A stretch of DNA of 60,788 bases from a virus: positions 1 to 60,788 of the IMG/VR virus record IMGVR_UViG_3300046169_000125; one strand, written 5' to 3'. Below, piece by piece: positions 44,701-53,987 of this stretch (position 1 is the stretch's first letter; each line of letters begins with the position of its first letter). A model generated the notes under the pieces. That model was given only the letters and a program-made list of their open reading frames with translations. It was not told where the DNA came from and did no database searches. The position numbers and the translations under genes were made by a program.

Positions 44701-45293
44701 ATGAAAACCTAGAAGATTCACAGCTCATCCAAAATATTCAAAAACAAATTGATGTTGAAGACAGTCTTGAGGAATTAGTTAATAGGCACAGCGGCATCTA
44801 TCTCGAGATGGTCAATAATTACGCAAGTCCAAACAATCCCTTTATTGATTACAACGAATTAATACAAGATAAGGAATATAAAATATATAACGCCGCCAAG
44901 AAATATGACCCAGATCGAGGTGCGAAATTTAGCACTTATCTTGGCAATGAAACTAAATGGATGTGTTTAAATTTATATAACAGAAACAAGCGTCGCCCAG
45001 CATTCCAAAACGAGTTCATAGAAAATATGCCTGAAAACAATAATTTTAATGAAGACACAATATCTGAGAGCATTAAGCAAGATCTGTTCAATAAAGTATT
45101 GGGCGTAATAAAAGAACATCCCGATACTAGGGTTGAAAAAATATTTGAAATGAGATACATTATTGGCACAAAAAATAAAGTTATGCCATGGAAAAAAATA
45201 GGAGAATCAATGAATTTAAGCATACAGGGTTGTATCAACATCCACAACTCTGCAATAGAACACATACAACACGAATTATTAGAAGAATTATGA
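44697..45293 (+). CDS. Phage RNA polymerase sigma factor
   Basis: The 198-residue protein has region 2 at about residues 51-100 (DYNELIQDKEYKIYNAAKKY, DPDRGAKFSTYLGNETKWMCLN, then basic NRNKRR) and a region-4 helix-turn-helix at about 146-190 (RVEKIFEMRYIIG, WKKIGESMNLSIQGCINIHNSAI). It is short, like T4 gp55-type late sigma factors, but retains region 4. It most likely directs host RNA polymerase to the (A/T)GTGTAATA motifs before virion operons. Coupled by ATGA overlaps to dNMP kinase and SSB, so it is made early and used late. Confidence 0.8.
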   Translation: MNENLEDSQLIQNIQKQIDVEDSLEELVNRHSGIYLEMVNNYASPNNPFIDYNELIQDKEYKIYNAAKKYDPDRGAKFSTYLGNETKWMCLNLYNRNKRRPAFQNEFIENMPENNNFNEDTISESIKQDLFNKVLGVIKEHPDTRVEKIFEMRYIIGTKNKVMPWKKIGESMNLSIQGCINIHNSAIEHIQHELLEEL

Positions 45294-45691
45294 ACAAATA
45301 TATAGCATTAGGAAATTTAACGCGCGACCCAAAGTTCCGCGAAATCAAAGGAGATAATAAAGTTTGCGACTTCGCAGTTGCAATTAACAATAAAGTTAAT
45401 AATAGCGTCTTTTATATTGACGTAGAGACATGGAATAGCGTAGCAGAAAACTGCAACCGCTTCTTAAGTAAGGGAAGAAAAGTATTGGTCGAAGGAAGAC
45501 TCGCTTCAAGCAGCTGGAAGACGAAAGATGGAGAAAATCGCACTCGAACATATTGTGTTGCAGAAAAAGTAACATTTCTTGATAAGTCTGAAGATTCTTC
45601 CAGCTCAGGACAATCAAGCACCAAAGAACCTCAAGCCAAAGAACCTCAAGCCGAAGAAGCTGACGACGAATTTTCAGATATTCCATTCTGA
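45290..45691 (+). CDS. ssb: Single-stranded DNA-binding protein
   Basis: The 133-residue protein begins MNKYIALGNLTRDPKFREIKGDNKVCDFAVAINNKV, the SSB OB-fold opening. It continues with FYIDVETWNSVAENCNRFLSKGRKVLVEGRLASSSWKTKDG. A low-complexity linker (KEPQAKEPQA) leads to the acidic tip FSDIPF. It coats replication intermediates and recruits partner enzymes through that tip. The start at 45290 overlaps the sigma stop (ATGA); a frame from 45188 would only add non-homologous residues. Confidence 0.95.
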   Translation: MNKYIALGNLTRDPKFREIKGDNKVCDFAVAINNKVNNSVFYIDVETWNSVAENCNRFLSKGRKVLVEGRLASSSWKTKDGENRTRTYCVAEKVTFLDKSEDSSSSGQSSTKEPQAKEPQAEEADDEFSDIPF

Positions 45692-45692
45692 T

Positions 45693-46748
45693 ATGAATAG
45701 ACTAATATACAAAGGACCACTAAACTCATTGTCATTTGGCAATGTATCCTACAATCTACTCAAGGCAATGTTCAAAAAAAATATGGATGTTGCGTTGTTT
45801 CCCATTGGAAAGATTGATGTTAGTTCATTTGGAGAGGAGAAAGATGACTTCAGGAAGTGGCTTGAAGAATCCGGCAAACAGAGATACTCAAAACTAGATA
45901 TTGATACGCCCACTCTACAAATGTGGCATCTCAATGGATCTGAACACAGAGTTTCCTCTCGGCAAATACTTTATACTTTTTACGAACTAGACGAACCAAC
46001 ACAATCAGAGAAAAAGCTTGCCTCGTTTCAAGATAAAGTTGTATTCAGTAGTAGCTACGCGGCAAGCAAATTTGATAACGCCCACAGTGCACCACTTGGA
46101 TTTGATGAATCATTTCATAAAACAAACAAAACATACATGCCAAATAAAATACATTTTGGCTTGATGGGTAAGTTTGAAAAAAGAAAACATACAGAAAAGA
46201 TCATACAATCCTGGATTAAAAAGTATGGAAACAATTATGACTATCAATTGACATGCTGCATTACCAATCCATTCTTTAAGAAAGAACAAATGGAAAGTGC
46301 TATCTCGAATATCACAAAAGGAAAAAGATATGGAAATATAAATTTCCTTCCGTTTCTACCGCAAAACTCACAAGTAAATGATTTCCTAAACTCAATAGAT
46401 ATTGATCTTGGAGGAATGAGTGGCGCAGAAGGATGGAACCTACCATCTTTTAACGCAACCTGCTTGGGCAAGTGGAGCGTGGTATTAAATGCAAGCAGTC
46501 ACACTGATTGGGCGACACAAAAAAATAGCATACTGGTTGAGCCAAGTGGAACAGAGCCCGTGTATGATAACATATTCTTCCATCAAGGCGGTGACTTCAA
46601 TCAAGGAAACATACATACATTTGATACAGATGAGTTTATATCAGCTATGGAAAAAGCAGAAACAAAATGTAAAATAAATAACAGTGAAGGTGAAAAATTA
46701 AAACAAACCTTTACTTATGAAAATACATTAAATAAAATTCTAGAATAA
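45693..46748 (+). CDS. GT4-type glycosyltransferase
   Basis: The 351-residue protein begins MNRLIYKGPLNSLSFGNVSYN one base after the SSB stop; an upstream frame to 45579 lies inside ssb and is not used. It has a GT-B layout with an acceptor loop (GPLNSLSFGNVSYNLL) and donor-domain strands IHFGLMGKFEKRKHTEKIIQSW and DIDLGGMSGAEGWNLPSFNATCLGKWSVVLNASS, matching the GT4 donor-binding helix. It sits in the early operon next to replication genes, unlike the other transferases. Target unknown. Confidence 0.75.
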   Translation: MNRLIYKGPLNSLSFGNVSYNLLKAMFKKNMDVALFPIGKIDVSSFGEEKDDFRKWLEESGKQRYSKLDIDTPTLQMWHLNGSEHRVSSRQILYTFYELDEPTQSEKKLASFQDKVVFSSSYAASKFDNAHSAPLGFDESFHKTNKTYMPNKIHFGLMGKFEKRKHTEKIIQSWIKKYGNNYDYQLTCCITNPFFKKEQMESAISNITKGKRYGNINFLPFLPQNSQVNDFLNSIDIDLGGMSGAEGWNLPSFNATCLGKWSVVLNASSHTDWATQKNSILVEPSGTEPVYDNIFFHQGGDFNQGNIHTFDTDEFISAMEKAETKCKINNSEGEKLKQTFTYENTLNKILE

Positions 46749-47092
46749 TGCCGCTTTATACATACGAACATCCTGAAACAGGAGAAACTCTTGATTTACT
46801 TCAATCAATGAAAGATGAGCACATCTATATTGATAAAGAGGGAGTGAAGTGGAATAGGGTATTTTATAGTCCTGAAGCTGCCATAGATAGCAGTATTGAT
46901 CCATTCAGCAATCAAGCTTTCGTTGAAAAAACCGGAAATTCAAAAGGTACAGTTGGCGAACTGATGGATAGAAGCAATGAAATGAGTCAGAGACGCACAG
47001 ATAAACTTGGCTACGATCCAATGAGACAAAAATACTTTAAGGAATATAGCAAGAAAAGGAACGGTATCAAACATCGCCTAGATAAGGGTTAA
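46748..47092 (+). CDS. FmdB-like small protein lacking its cysteines
   Basis: The 114-residue protein opens MPLYTYEHPETGETLDLLQSMKDEH, the FmdB-family zinc-ribbon start. The position of the first conserved Cys is His, and the CxxC pairs are absent, so zinc binding is unlikely. The C-terminus is basic and helical (RRTDKLGYDPMRQKYFKEYSKKRNG). The start shares TAATG with the glycosyltransferase stop. Role unknown; possibly a virion or regulatory protein. Confidence 0.55.
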   Translation: MPLYTYEHPETGETLDLLQSMKDEHIYIDKEGVKWNRVFYSPEAAIDSSIDPFSNQAFVEKTGNSKGTVGELMDRSNEMSQRRTDKLGYDPMRQKYFKEYSKKRNGIKHRLDKG

Positions 47093-47097
47093 AAAAA

Positions 47098-47106
47098 AGT
47101 GTAATA
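47098..47106 (+). promoter_or_regulatory. Late-type promoter motif AGTGTAATA
   Basis: An exact AGTGTAATA ends nine bases before the ATG at 47116, at the border between early and virion genes. No Shine-Dalgarno sequence follows it. Confidence 0.6.
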
Positions 47107-47115
47107 GTTTCTGAA

Positions 47116-48150
47116 ATGCCAGAAACTAACATTCATAGCCACAATCCGTGTTATACGGATATAATAAAACTTGACTATCCTACCCCAGGCCCCTCTTTTA
47201 ATTACAACTGGAATTTAGAAAGTCAAAGATGGGAACCTGCAGTAGGGGTAACTATTGATAATGTTAATATTGATAGTTTAGATATTGATTTTTCTGACAC
47301 AAACCAGATACTATCTTTAATATCAGATCAGGTATCTGGATTATCTGGAGTAATAGGAAATTTAAATCTCTCAGGTTTATCGAGTACGTCCACAGCTATA
47401 TCTGGGTCGATACAAGATCAAGAAACTCACAGGTTATTATCTGGACTATCTGGTCAATTTGACTCAATAAACGACCAAGAAACACACAGATTACTCTCGG
47501 GCGTATCTGGACAATTATCGAATTTATCAATATCTACAGACTCCTATAGATTATCAACAAAAACCGTAAACCTAAAAATAGAAGAAGATTTTATACTTCT
47601 CGAAAACATTCCAGATCAAGACAGATTTGGAAATGTAACCGGAAATACTTACGGAATTGATAGATTTGTAATGAACGACATATTCAATACCCACTATCAA
47701 AATGGAAGAACAAACCCCAGTACCCCAGAAACAGGTCATGTTAATTACTTCCTCCATTCAGAAAGTACAGACCCTGATAGAAGTACAGATTCCATACATA
47801 CTTTTCATAGCGACACGTTACATAGCATGCGTTTTGAAAATGACTCAGCTAGTTCAATAAATTCCTACGAACTAAAAGATTTCACAAGTTTATATGAGAG
47901 TGGTCTTGCCCAGAGCATATTATTAATCAATGAATCTAGTTACCCCATAAAATTCCACACTATAGATGAAGACTTTAAGAAACATCAACTAGATGATCCA
48001 GAAAATACAAACCTTATAACATTATACGGAGGAAGCTCGGTTGAGATAGATAGTGATGAAGCTCAAAAAATATACATTAAAAGACCGCACACAATATCGG
48101 GCTTTATGATGAAATACACAATTACTTACAGAGAAAAAATAAATAAGTAA
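47116..48150 (+). CDS. Virion protein with coiled-coil DQETHRLLSG repeats
   Basis: The 344-residue protein begins MPETNIHSHNPCYTD, resembling fibre or decoration proteins. Residues 90-135 contain repeats of DQETHRLLSGLSGQF and NDQETHRLLSGVSGQL, likely a short coiled coil between Gly-rich turns. The C-terminal half is beta-rich (SILLINESSYPIKFHTI, GGSSVEIDSDEAQKIYIKRP). It leads a three-gene structural operon with the fibre protein at 48566. No exact family is recognised. Confidence 0.5.
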   Translation: MPETNIHSHNPCYTDIIKLDYPTPGPSFNYNWNLESQRWEPAVGVTIDNVNIDSLDIDFSDTNQILSLISDQVSGLSGVIGNLNLSGLSSTSTAISGSIQDQETHRLLSGLSGQFDSINDQETHRLLSGVSGQLSNLSISTDSYRLSTKTVNLKIEEDFILLENIPDQDRFGNVTGNTYGIDRFVMNDIFNTHYQNGRTNPSTPETGHVNYFLHSESTDPDRSTDSIHTFHSDTLHSMRFENDSASSINSYELKDFTSLYESGLAQSILLINESSYPIKFHTIDEDFKKHQLDDPENTNLITLYGGSSVEIDSDEAQKIYIKRPHTISGFMMKYTITYREKINK

Positions 48151-48152
48151 AT

Positions 48153-48542
48153 ATGAAATTCCAACAAGTAAGAAACCCACTAACGGAAGTTGAACCGGGA
48201 AAATTTGTTATAGGAAATGACCCTTTAAACCCTGAACTTATAGTGGGTGGTGGAGAGATCGAAATACCATCTACCCTAAAAATAGAAGGAATTGACTTTA
48301 AGGAATATATTACTGGAGACGTAATAGTAAGTAACACAATTTTAAATAATTATACATCCGGAAGGCATACGCTAGAAGAGGCTTTTGAGCTGGATGCAGA
48401 AGGGGACATTGTTCCATCCAATGCTCAACACATATCTGATTCTATGTGGACACTAAGAAGTGATAATGATCTTGAGTTAAAAAATAATTTATGGAGATAT
48501 AACACTGGTCCAGACGCATTTACAGACGAGATATCATTCTAG
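48153..48542 (+). CDS. Small structural protein
   Basis: The 129-residue protein (MKFQQVRNPLTEVEPGKFVIGN) has beta character with Gly-rich turns (IVGGGEIEIPSTLKIEGIDF). It follows two bases after its neighbour's stop and is presumably a virion component. No family is recognised. Confidence 0.45.
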   Translation: MKFQQVRNPLTEVEPGKFVIGNDPLNPELIVGGGEIEIPSTLKIEGIDFKEYITGDVIVSNTILNNYTSGRHTLEEAFELDAEGDIVPSNAQHISDSMWTLRSDNDLELKNNLWRYNTGPDAFTDEISF

Positions 48543-48550
48543 ATATATTT

Positions 48551-48559
48551 TGTGTAATA
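48551..48559 (+). promoter_or_regulatory. Late-type promoter motif TGTGTAATA
   Basis: TGTGTAATA ends exactly six bases before the ATG at 48566. The intervening bases aataag give no convincing ribosome-binding site. Confidence 0.6.
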
Positions 48560-48565
48560 AATAAG

Positions 48566-51151
48566 ATGGCTACAAGAAATTTAGTACCAAGAAATAGTGG
48601 TGAAGGCGGAGTTGGTAGACCAACTAAAGCTTGGGCGACCGGTGTGTTTGATAATCTTTATATTAGTGGATTATCTATTTCTTTAGATCAGAACGTAAGA
48701 ACTTCAGATAATGTTGTATTTTCAAGCGGAGAATTTTCCCAAGGGTTAACTATTAATGGAGTTGATGTAGCAACATCCGTTGAAACAATCGAACAAACAT
48801 TAGAAGAATCTTCCCCCTTTATATTTTTCTCTGATGCTATAGATAACCAAGGAGTTACAAACAAAGACTTTTATCAAACTCCCACGTCAAACACTCAACT
48901 TTCTGGAATTACTGTTGCAAGCGCGCAAAATATGAAAGTTTCTCTTCAATGGGATGGACCAAACGATGAATATATTGGAGCTGCAAGTATAAACGGACAA
49001 CAAATACCCTTCAACAACATAAATCAATTAGGAACAAATACCAGACGCTTTGAAGGTTTCATTGATAACCTTGATGCCGCAGGACTCACAGGAATTACTG
49101 GGGAAGCAAACGGAAGAGAAGTGATCCTCCCGCTAAATGAGCTTGGAGCTGGTCCTGCCCCAATAAATATACTGATTGACTCTATAGATAACGTAACACC
49201 AAAACAAGGTGAGCTCTTAGGTTCGACGCATTTAAAACAAGGGGACACAATAAATATATATGTAGACTTTGATAGAAGTGATATACAAAGCATCAAAGTT
49301 CATGACCACGGGCTAGCTGAAGAAATTGATTTTACGAGTTATAATTTACAAAGCATAGGCGGGAATTTCAGAGCTACTATCCCAGTAACTGTATCCAGTA
49401 GAAACGGATCTCAATCTGTAGCAATTCAGGCTATTGATAATTTCGGTAGTACAGGCCAACTAAGAGAGGCTATAGACTTTGCTCATTCCAGCGGATCAAG
49501 AGACCTTGATCAAACATATCCAAATGTGATCGCCTCAGACCCCAGCTCCTACAATTCAAGAAGTGACGGATTAAGAGAATCAGAAAGTACAACCTTTAAT
49601 AATAGTATATCCAATTGGAGTAGCACTACAGATTTCGTTAGTTATACAAGTCTAACAAATGATATATCCATAAATAATAGCGGAGATTTTGAAGCAATCA
49701 AGACCGTCAATTATGAAGATGGCATATACAGCAATACGGATAATATAGAAATATACGCAATAAGAACAGGAAATGGAGCAACAGACACAGAAAGGGTTTC
49801 AGTTAATATAGCCAATGGCCCAGTTATCATATCAACGCAAATGGATAATCTTGCTACCAATTCAACTTCACCCCACATTGTTGGAACAAATCAAGTTAAA
49901 GCAGGAGACACAGTTAACTCATCTATTGAGGTTGACGGAAAAGGTGTTGCCATTGAGGATATATCAATTTCAGTCTCAAGTGCAGGTATAAGTGATGGAT
50001 CACAAACTTCATTTAGTTCTAGTTATTCAAAAACAACCCTTCCTAATGGAAATTTCGAGTTCTCAGTACCATTAAATGTTTTTGGCCCACTTGGCGCAGC
50101 ATCTAGAGACGGAAATCAACCCGCAACATTCACAGCTAAAAATAATTTTGGAACCATTGGTGATTCTGTAACAAGTTTAGATACAGCAGAAGTTCATAAT
50201 GCAACAACTCCATCTATCAGCATTGGATCAGTGTCTTACCCTTCTAATCAAGAAGCAATAAAATCAACAGAATCAGCCTCCGTAAACAATACAATTTTAG
50301 ATCAAGATATAATTTCTTATACTTCACCCAATAATCAATTAACTGTTTCCAACTCAAGTACTTACGAAACAAATAAAAATGTTTCATATTCTAGTGGTGG
50401 ATATAATATAGATGGAGATGGAGGTGTAAATAATTTAAAAATTACAGCAACAAAAACATCAAACGGCGCAGTCAGTGAATCATTTAAAATAGTAAATATT
50501 GCAAATACTCCATTAACAATAAGCATAAATAACCTTGCATCAAAAATAAAAACAAGCACAAGTAGCACAAGTGATAATTTTAATTTATCAACAAGTCAAT
50601 TGATGCTGAATGCACCTACGGTAACAGTTGATTCAAATCAAACGAATCCATCAAGCCTTTCGCAAACAGCAAGCGGTACAGGAAAATTAAGTAATGCATA
50701 CAGCTTGACAGTCACAGATACAGACACAAAAGGAACATTCAACTGGGGTGCCAGCGCTACCAATTTAGCAGGCATAACAACAACCTCTATACTAAGCAAC
50801 CCCAATTATACGCTCGAAGGATTCACATCAAGAACCGTTATCGCATCCCCAAACAGTTTGGGTGCTGGACTAGCTCCTATTGGGACAAACGTTTCAGTAC
50901 CAGGAAACATAACATTTGAAAATGTATCAGAAGGTGGTACCGCCGCAAATGGCGGAACAATTTATACATACCAAAGCTTTTTAGATGGAGTGCAGCTTGA
51001 TAATAGTTATGATATAAACAATAAGTTTACTGTTTGTGATAGCAATGGAGTAACAGACTCTGACGGAGATTATGTATTCAACTTGGACCAATTAAACAGA
51101 TCAGCAAACAGCTCAACAAGCAACCCGGCTAGTTTCGTAATTTCAGAATAA
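48566..51151 (+). CDS. Large fibre or adhesin with Ig-like repeats
   Basis: The 861-residue protein starts with MATRNLVPRNSGEGGVGRPTKAWATG, a virion-attachment N-terminus often seen in phage fibres, then LYISGLSISLDQNVRTSDNVVFSSG. From about 90 it has repeated Ig-like units, recognisable from recurring VQAIDNFGSTG / TAKNNFGTIG and ANGPVIISTQMDNLA / ANTPLTISINNLA segments. It ends VTDSDGDYVFNLDQLNRSAN. It probably extends from the particle and binds the host surface. The convergent gene follows after 34 bases with no strong terminator. Confidence 0.6.
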   Translation: MATRNLVPRNSGEGGVGRPTKAWATGVFDNLYISGLSISLDQNVRTSDNVVFSSGEFSQGLTINGVDVATSVETIEQTLEESSPFIFFSDAIDNQGVTNKDFYQTPTSNTQLSGITVASAQNMKVSLQWDGPNDEYIGAASINGQQIPFNNINQLGTNTRRFEGFIDNLDAAGLTGITGEANGREVILPLNELGAGPAPINILIDSIDNVTPKQGELLGSTHLKQGDTINIYVDFDRSDIQSIKVHDHGLAEEIDFTSYNLQSIGGNFRATIPVTVSSRNGSQSVAIQAIDNFGSTGQLREAIDFAHSSGSRDLDQTYPNVIASDPSSYNSRSDGLRESESTTFNNSISNWSSTTDFVSYTSLTNDISINNSGDFEAIKTVNYEDGIYSNTDNIEIYAIRTGNGATDTERVSVNIANGPVIISTQMDNLATNSTSPHIVGTNQVKAGDTVNSSIEVDGKGVAIEDISISVSSAGISDGSQTSFSSSYSKTTLPNGNFEFSVPLNVFGPLGAASRDGNQPATFTAKNNFGTIGDSVTSLDTAEVHNATTPSISIGSVSYPSNQEAIKSTESASVNNTILDQDIISYTSPNNQLTVSNSSTYETNKNVSYSSGGYNIDGDGGVNNLKITATKTSNGAVSESFKIVNIANTPLTISINNLASKIKTSTSSTSDNFNLSTSQLMLNAPTVTVDSNQTNPSSLSQTASGTGKLSNAYSLTVTDTDTKGTFNWGASATNLAGITTTSILSNPNYTLEGFTSRTVIASPNSLGAGLAPIGTNVSVPGNITFENVSEGGTAANGGTIYTYQSFLDGVQLDNSYDINNKFTVCDSNGVTDSDGDYVFNLDQLNRSANSSTSNPASFVISE

Positions 51152-51185
51152 ATAACGATATTCACACAAGTCCTTAGCGACTGTA

Positions 51186-53522
51186 TTAAAGTTTCTCAAG
51201 CTTAAAGTTAGTAAATGTAAATGTAGGAGCATTACTACCCTGTATCTTTAACTCGTAGACCCCCTCAGTTGCGGTGAAGGTTTGCTCTTTGACACCAGCT
51301 CCCCCTCCAAGACCCAGGTTAAAATCACTAAATAAATAGGAACTACTATCCCCTTGATTTCTTGACGAAAGAATTATTTTACCAAACCCAGAGGAAATTG
51401 AATTAATGTTTACTGACAATTTATAGGGTCCTGATTGTAATTCTGATATTTTTACACATTCGTCAAAACCATTTAGTTCTATGGCAGAAGGATTTGTCGT
51501 TTCAGTTCCTTCATATGTATCGAAAAAAGAGACGTTATTGTTTACTGCAATAAACTCAAATTCTCCTGTATTTATAGAATAATTCGCGGTTATCGAAACA
51601 TTTTCGTCGGGCATCACGAACGAATCGTTAACAATTGTTACTCCTCCGCTATTTATCGTCCAGCCGTCAAAAATATATCCACTATCTGGTGTGGCAGAAA
51701 GCGTTACAGTGTCACCGACATTGTAGGTACCACCACCACCTTGTGTGCCATTATCGCCATCAACCGTAACCGCATAATCTATCGCTGTGTAATTCGCAGT
51801 GATCGAAACACTTTCGTCCGGCATCACAAACGAATCGTTAACAATCGTCACCCCTCCGCTGTTTACCGTCCAGCTGTCAAAAGTATATCCACTATCTGGT
51901 GTGGCAGAAAGTGTCACGGTATCTTCAACATTATATGTCCCCCCTCCAGTTTCGATGCCATTATCACCATCAACTGTAACCGTATTATCACCAAGAGGAT
52001 TATCTAAACAGCTTAAAACTACTAATTGGTAAGTAGATTGGTTTTTAATTATTGATATTTTGTCTCTAACCAGGTAATTCCCGACAACTAAATTTAAATT
52101 CCAGGTGCTTGGTTTAAAAAAGCTACTTAAAACACTTAACTGAGGAAAATAAAACACATCTCCAATTTCAGTATCTTCCCATAATTCTGATGTATTAGGG
52201 TTTTGATTGTTAATTCTTACGCACCAATTTGCAACAGAACCATCAAAATAACCGTTATCAAACCAATTAGTTTTTATATCTTGAAGCTCATTGTTACTTG
52301 GATTAATCAGAGCCTCTTGATAAGGTATGCTGATATTATAAAGCGCAAAGGTGCTAGCCATATATTTCTCTGAAAGGTTTAAATTTGTGGTTGGATTATG
52401 ATGCATTATCTCATTACTTTGGTACCTGATATCAGTAGGATCATCCCATTGTAAAAACAAATGCTCCGCTTCCGTAGACCACCCACTAAAGCATGCGTGC
52501 TCATCTATAGTATAATTCGCAGTGATCGATACATCATTATCAGGCATCGTAAACGAATTGTTAAAAATTGTTACTCCTCCATCATTTACCGTCCAGCCAG
52601 AAAGATTATAACCCGTATTAGGTGCGGCAGAAAGCGTCACTGTAGATCCAACTGTTTTTTGCCCGCCTCCAGAAACAGAACCATTTAAACTTGTAATTAA
52701 AACAGCGTAACTTGTATCAAACTCATCATCTACTCCATCGCCATCTGTATCATTTCCACTTGCACGGTCTGAATCGCTTGGAAAGTTATCGCTCTCATTC
52801 GCCACTCCATCGCCATCTATATCGTCATCAAACTCATCATCTACTCCATCGCCATCTGTATCATTTCCACTTGCACGGTCTGAATCGCTTGGAAAGTTAT
52901 CGCTCTCATTCGCCACTCCATCGCCATCTATATCGTCATCAAACTCATCATCTACTCCATCACCATCTGTATCGGTTCCACTTGCACGATTTTCATTGTT
53001 TGGAAAGTTGTCGTTCTGATTGGTCACACCATCACCATCACTATCTCCAAGCGGCCCGTCTGTGTTGTCGGTATCAAACTCATCATCTACTCCATCACCA
53101 TCTGTATCATTTCCACTTGCACGGTCTGAATCGCTTGGAAAGTTATCGCTCTCATTCGCCACTCCATCGCCATCTATATCGTCATCAAACTCATCATCTA
53201 CTCCATCGCCATCTGTATCATTTCCACTTGCACGGTCTGAATCGCTTGGAAAGTTATCGCTCTCATTCGCCACTCCATCGCCATCTATATCGTCATCAAA
53301 CTCATCATCTACTCCATCGCCATCTGTATCGATCCCACTTGATTCAACATAAGAAGACCTAATTCTTACATTAAGAGAGGGCATTAAAAAAATACCATCT
53401 TCATCTACAGAGACATCCCCATACTCCACCACCCAAGAATTAAAGACGTGCCCCTCTGGAGCTTCATCAGCTATAAGGGATATAGATTTACCTACATTAA
53501 AAACCCCAGTAAAATTAGACAT
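51186..53522 (-). CDS. Adhesin-like protein with TSP3 and InlB-type repeats
   Basis: The 778-residue protein has, in order: an InlB/Flg_new-type repeat (residues 1-55, GHVFNSWVVEYGDVS), six thrombospondin type-3 calcium-binding repeats at about 60-270 (DTDGDGVDDEFDDDIDGDGVA, NESDNFPSDSDRASGN), one repeat GYNLSGWTVNDGGVTIFNNSF, a lectin-like globular domain at about 335-500 (WSTEAEHLFLQWDDPTD...GSVANWCVRINNQ), two more GYTFDSWTVNSGG / GYIFDGWTINSGG repeats and a terminal beta domain. Such architectures are usual in bacterial surface proteins and rare in phages. Probably a particle appendage stabilised by calcium. Confidence 0.75.
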   Translation of the reverse strand: MSNFTGVFNVGKSISLIADEAPEGHVFNSWVVEYGDVSVDEDGIFLMPSLNVRIRSSYVESSGIDTDGDGVDDEFDDDIDGDGVANESDNFPSDSDRASGNDTDGDGVDDEFDDDIDGDGVANESDNFPSDSDRASGNDTDGDGVDDEFDTDNTDGPLGDSDGDGVTNQNDNFPNNENRASGTDTDGDGVDDEFDDDIDGDGVANESDNFPSDSDRASGNDTDGDGVDDEFDDDIDGDGVANESDNFPSDSDRASGNDTDGDGVDDEFDTSYAVLITSLNGSVSGGGQKTVGSTVTLSAAPNTGYNLSGWTVNDGGVTIFNNSFTMPDNDVSITANYTIDEHACFSGWSTEAEHLFLQWDDPTDIRYQSNEIMHHNPTTNLNLSEKYMASTFALYNISIPYQEALINPSNNELQDIKTNWFDNGYFDGSVANWCVRINNQNPNTSELWEDTEIGDVFYFPQLSVLSSFFKPSTWNLNLVVGNYLVRDKISIIKNQSTYQLVVLSCLDNPLGDNTVTVDGDNGIETGGGTYNVEDTVTLSATPDSGYTFDSWTVNSGGVTIVNDSFVMPDESVSITANYTAIDYAVTVDGDNGTQGGGGTYNVGDTVTLSATPDSGYIFDGWTINSGGVTIVNDSFVMPDENVSITANYSINTGEFEFIAVNNNVSFFDTYEGTETTNPSAIELNGFDECVKISELQSGPYKLSVNINSISSGFGKIILSSRNQGDSSSYLFSDFNLGLGGGAGVKEQTFTATEGVYELKIQGSNAPTFTFTNFKLEKL
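52719..53335 (-). repeat. Thrombospondin type-3 DNA repeats, 111-base period
   Basis: Units beginning at 52719, 52830, 52941, 53076, 53187 and 53298 repeat with a period of 111 bases (37 residues), except one spaced 135 bases with an 8-residue insertion. Several units are nearly identical at the DNA level, which indicates recent duplication or homogenisation. Confidence 0.9.
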
Positions 53523-53538
53523 ATAAATTTAGGTCAAC

Positions 53539-53856
53539 TCAATTGCTCGAAGCTGAACCTCCCTCAACCTCAACCCTGTAAAAGTCACTGAGCGCAACCC
53601 TCCTCCATGTATCTTGATCAACACAAATATAAAAATGTCCAGTATCGTATGCAGTTTGACCCTCCAACCCCAAGCTTAATCCGCTCTCCGGCAAGTCTGA
53701 GTTACCAAAAGTCGAACCTTCTAAGCTTCCTGATATTTGATAAATATCACCACTCATATTATCAATCCTACCTGACAACACATTAAAATCCTGAACAACA
53801 TTATCGGCCTGTACATGATCAAAAACTCCACTATCTGATTTAAAAACTATTGACAT
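53539..53856 (-). CDS. Small virion protein with Trp-hairpin motif
   Basis: The 105-residue protein begins MSIVFKSDSGVFDHVQADNVV, with a helical section and a C-terminal motif AYDTGHFYICVDQDTWRRVALSDFYR. The same hairpin type occurs in the tube-like protein at 4494. It leads the adhesin gene downstream on the same strand, so it may anchor that protein to the particle. The ATG follows TGTGTATAT by six bases. Confidence 0.5.
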   Translation of the reverse strand: MSIVFKSDSGVFDHVQADNVVQDFNVLSGRIDNMSGDIYQISGSLEGSTFGNSDLPESGLSLGLEGQTAYDTGHFYICVDQDTWRRVALSDFYRVEVEGGSASSN

Positions 53857-53862
53857 ATAAAA

Positions 53863-53871
53863 ATATACACA
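53863..53871 (-). promoter_or_regulatory. Late-type promoter motif TGTGTATAT
   Basis: On the minus strand, TGTGTATAT ends six bases before the ATG at 53856. The match to the nonamer is partial, but the spacing is the same as in four other cases. Confidence 0.4.
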
Positions 53872-53972
53872 TTTTTCAATTACTAGTGCAATATTATAAT
53901 TAAAGAATTCTCCGGAACGCCAGTAAGTAAGCGGGTTCTAGCAAAAAATAAAGTTCCCAAAAATAATAATTA

Positions 53973-53981
53973 CATGTAATT
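53973..53981 (+). promoter_or_regulatory. Late-type promoter motif CATGTAATT
   Basis: CATGTAATT ends six bases before the ATG at 53988. It keeps the TGTAAT core. There is no Shine-Dalgarno sequence between. Confidence 0.4.
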
Positions 53982-53987
53982 TCAAGT

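Noticed and set aside
51150-51186. Terminator between the convergent adhesin genes
   Set aside because: Only a four-base AGTC/GACT stem with no T-tract is present.
52712-53362. Long plus-strand frame over the calcium repeats
   Set aside because: It is the antisense of the repeated TSP3 codons. Its His/Leu-rich product reflects the repeat, and the minus-strand gene has recognisable domains.
53890-53945. Possible tRNA or structured RNA in the gap before the coiled-coil fibre
   Set aside because: The GGTTC-like bases lack a matching acceptor stem or anticodon arm; pairing is weak. It is probably just leader DNA.
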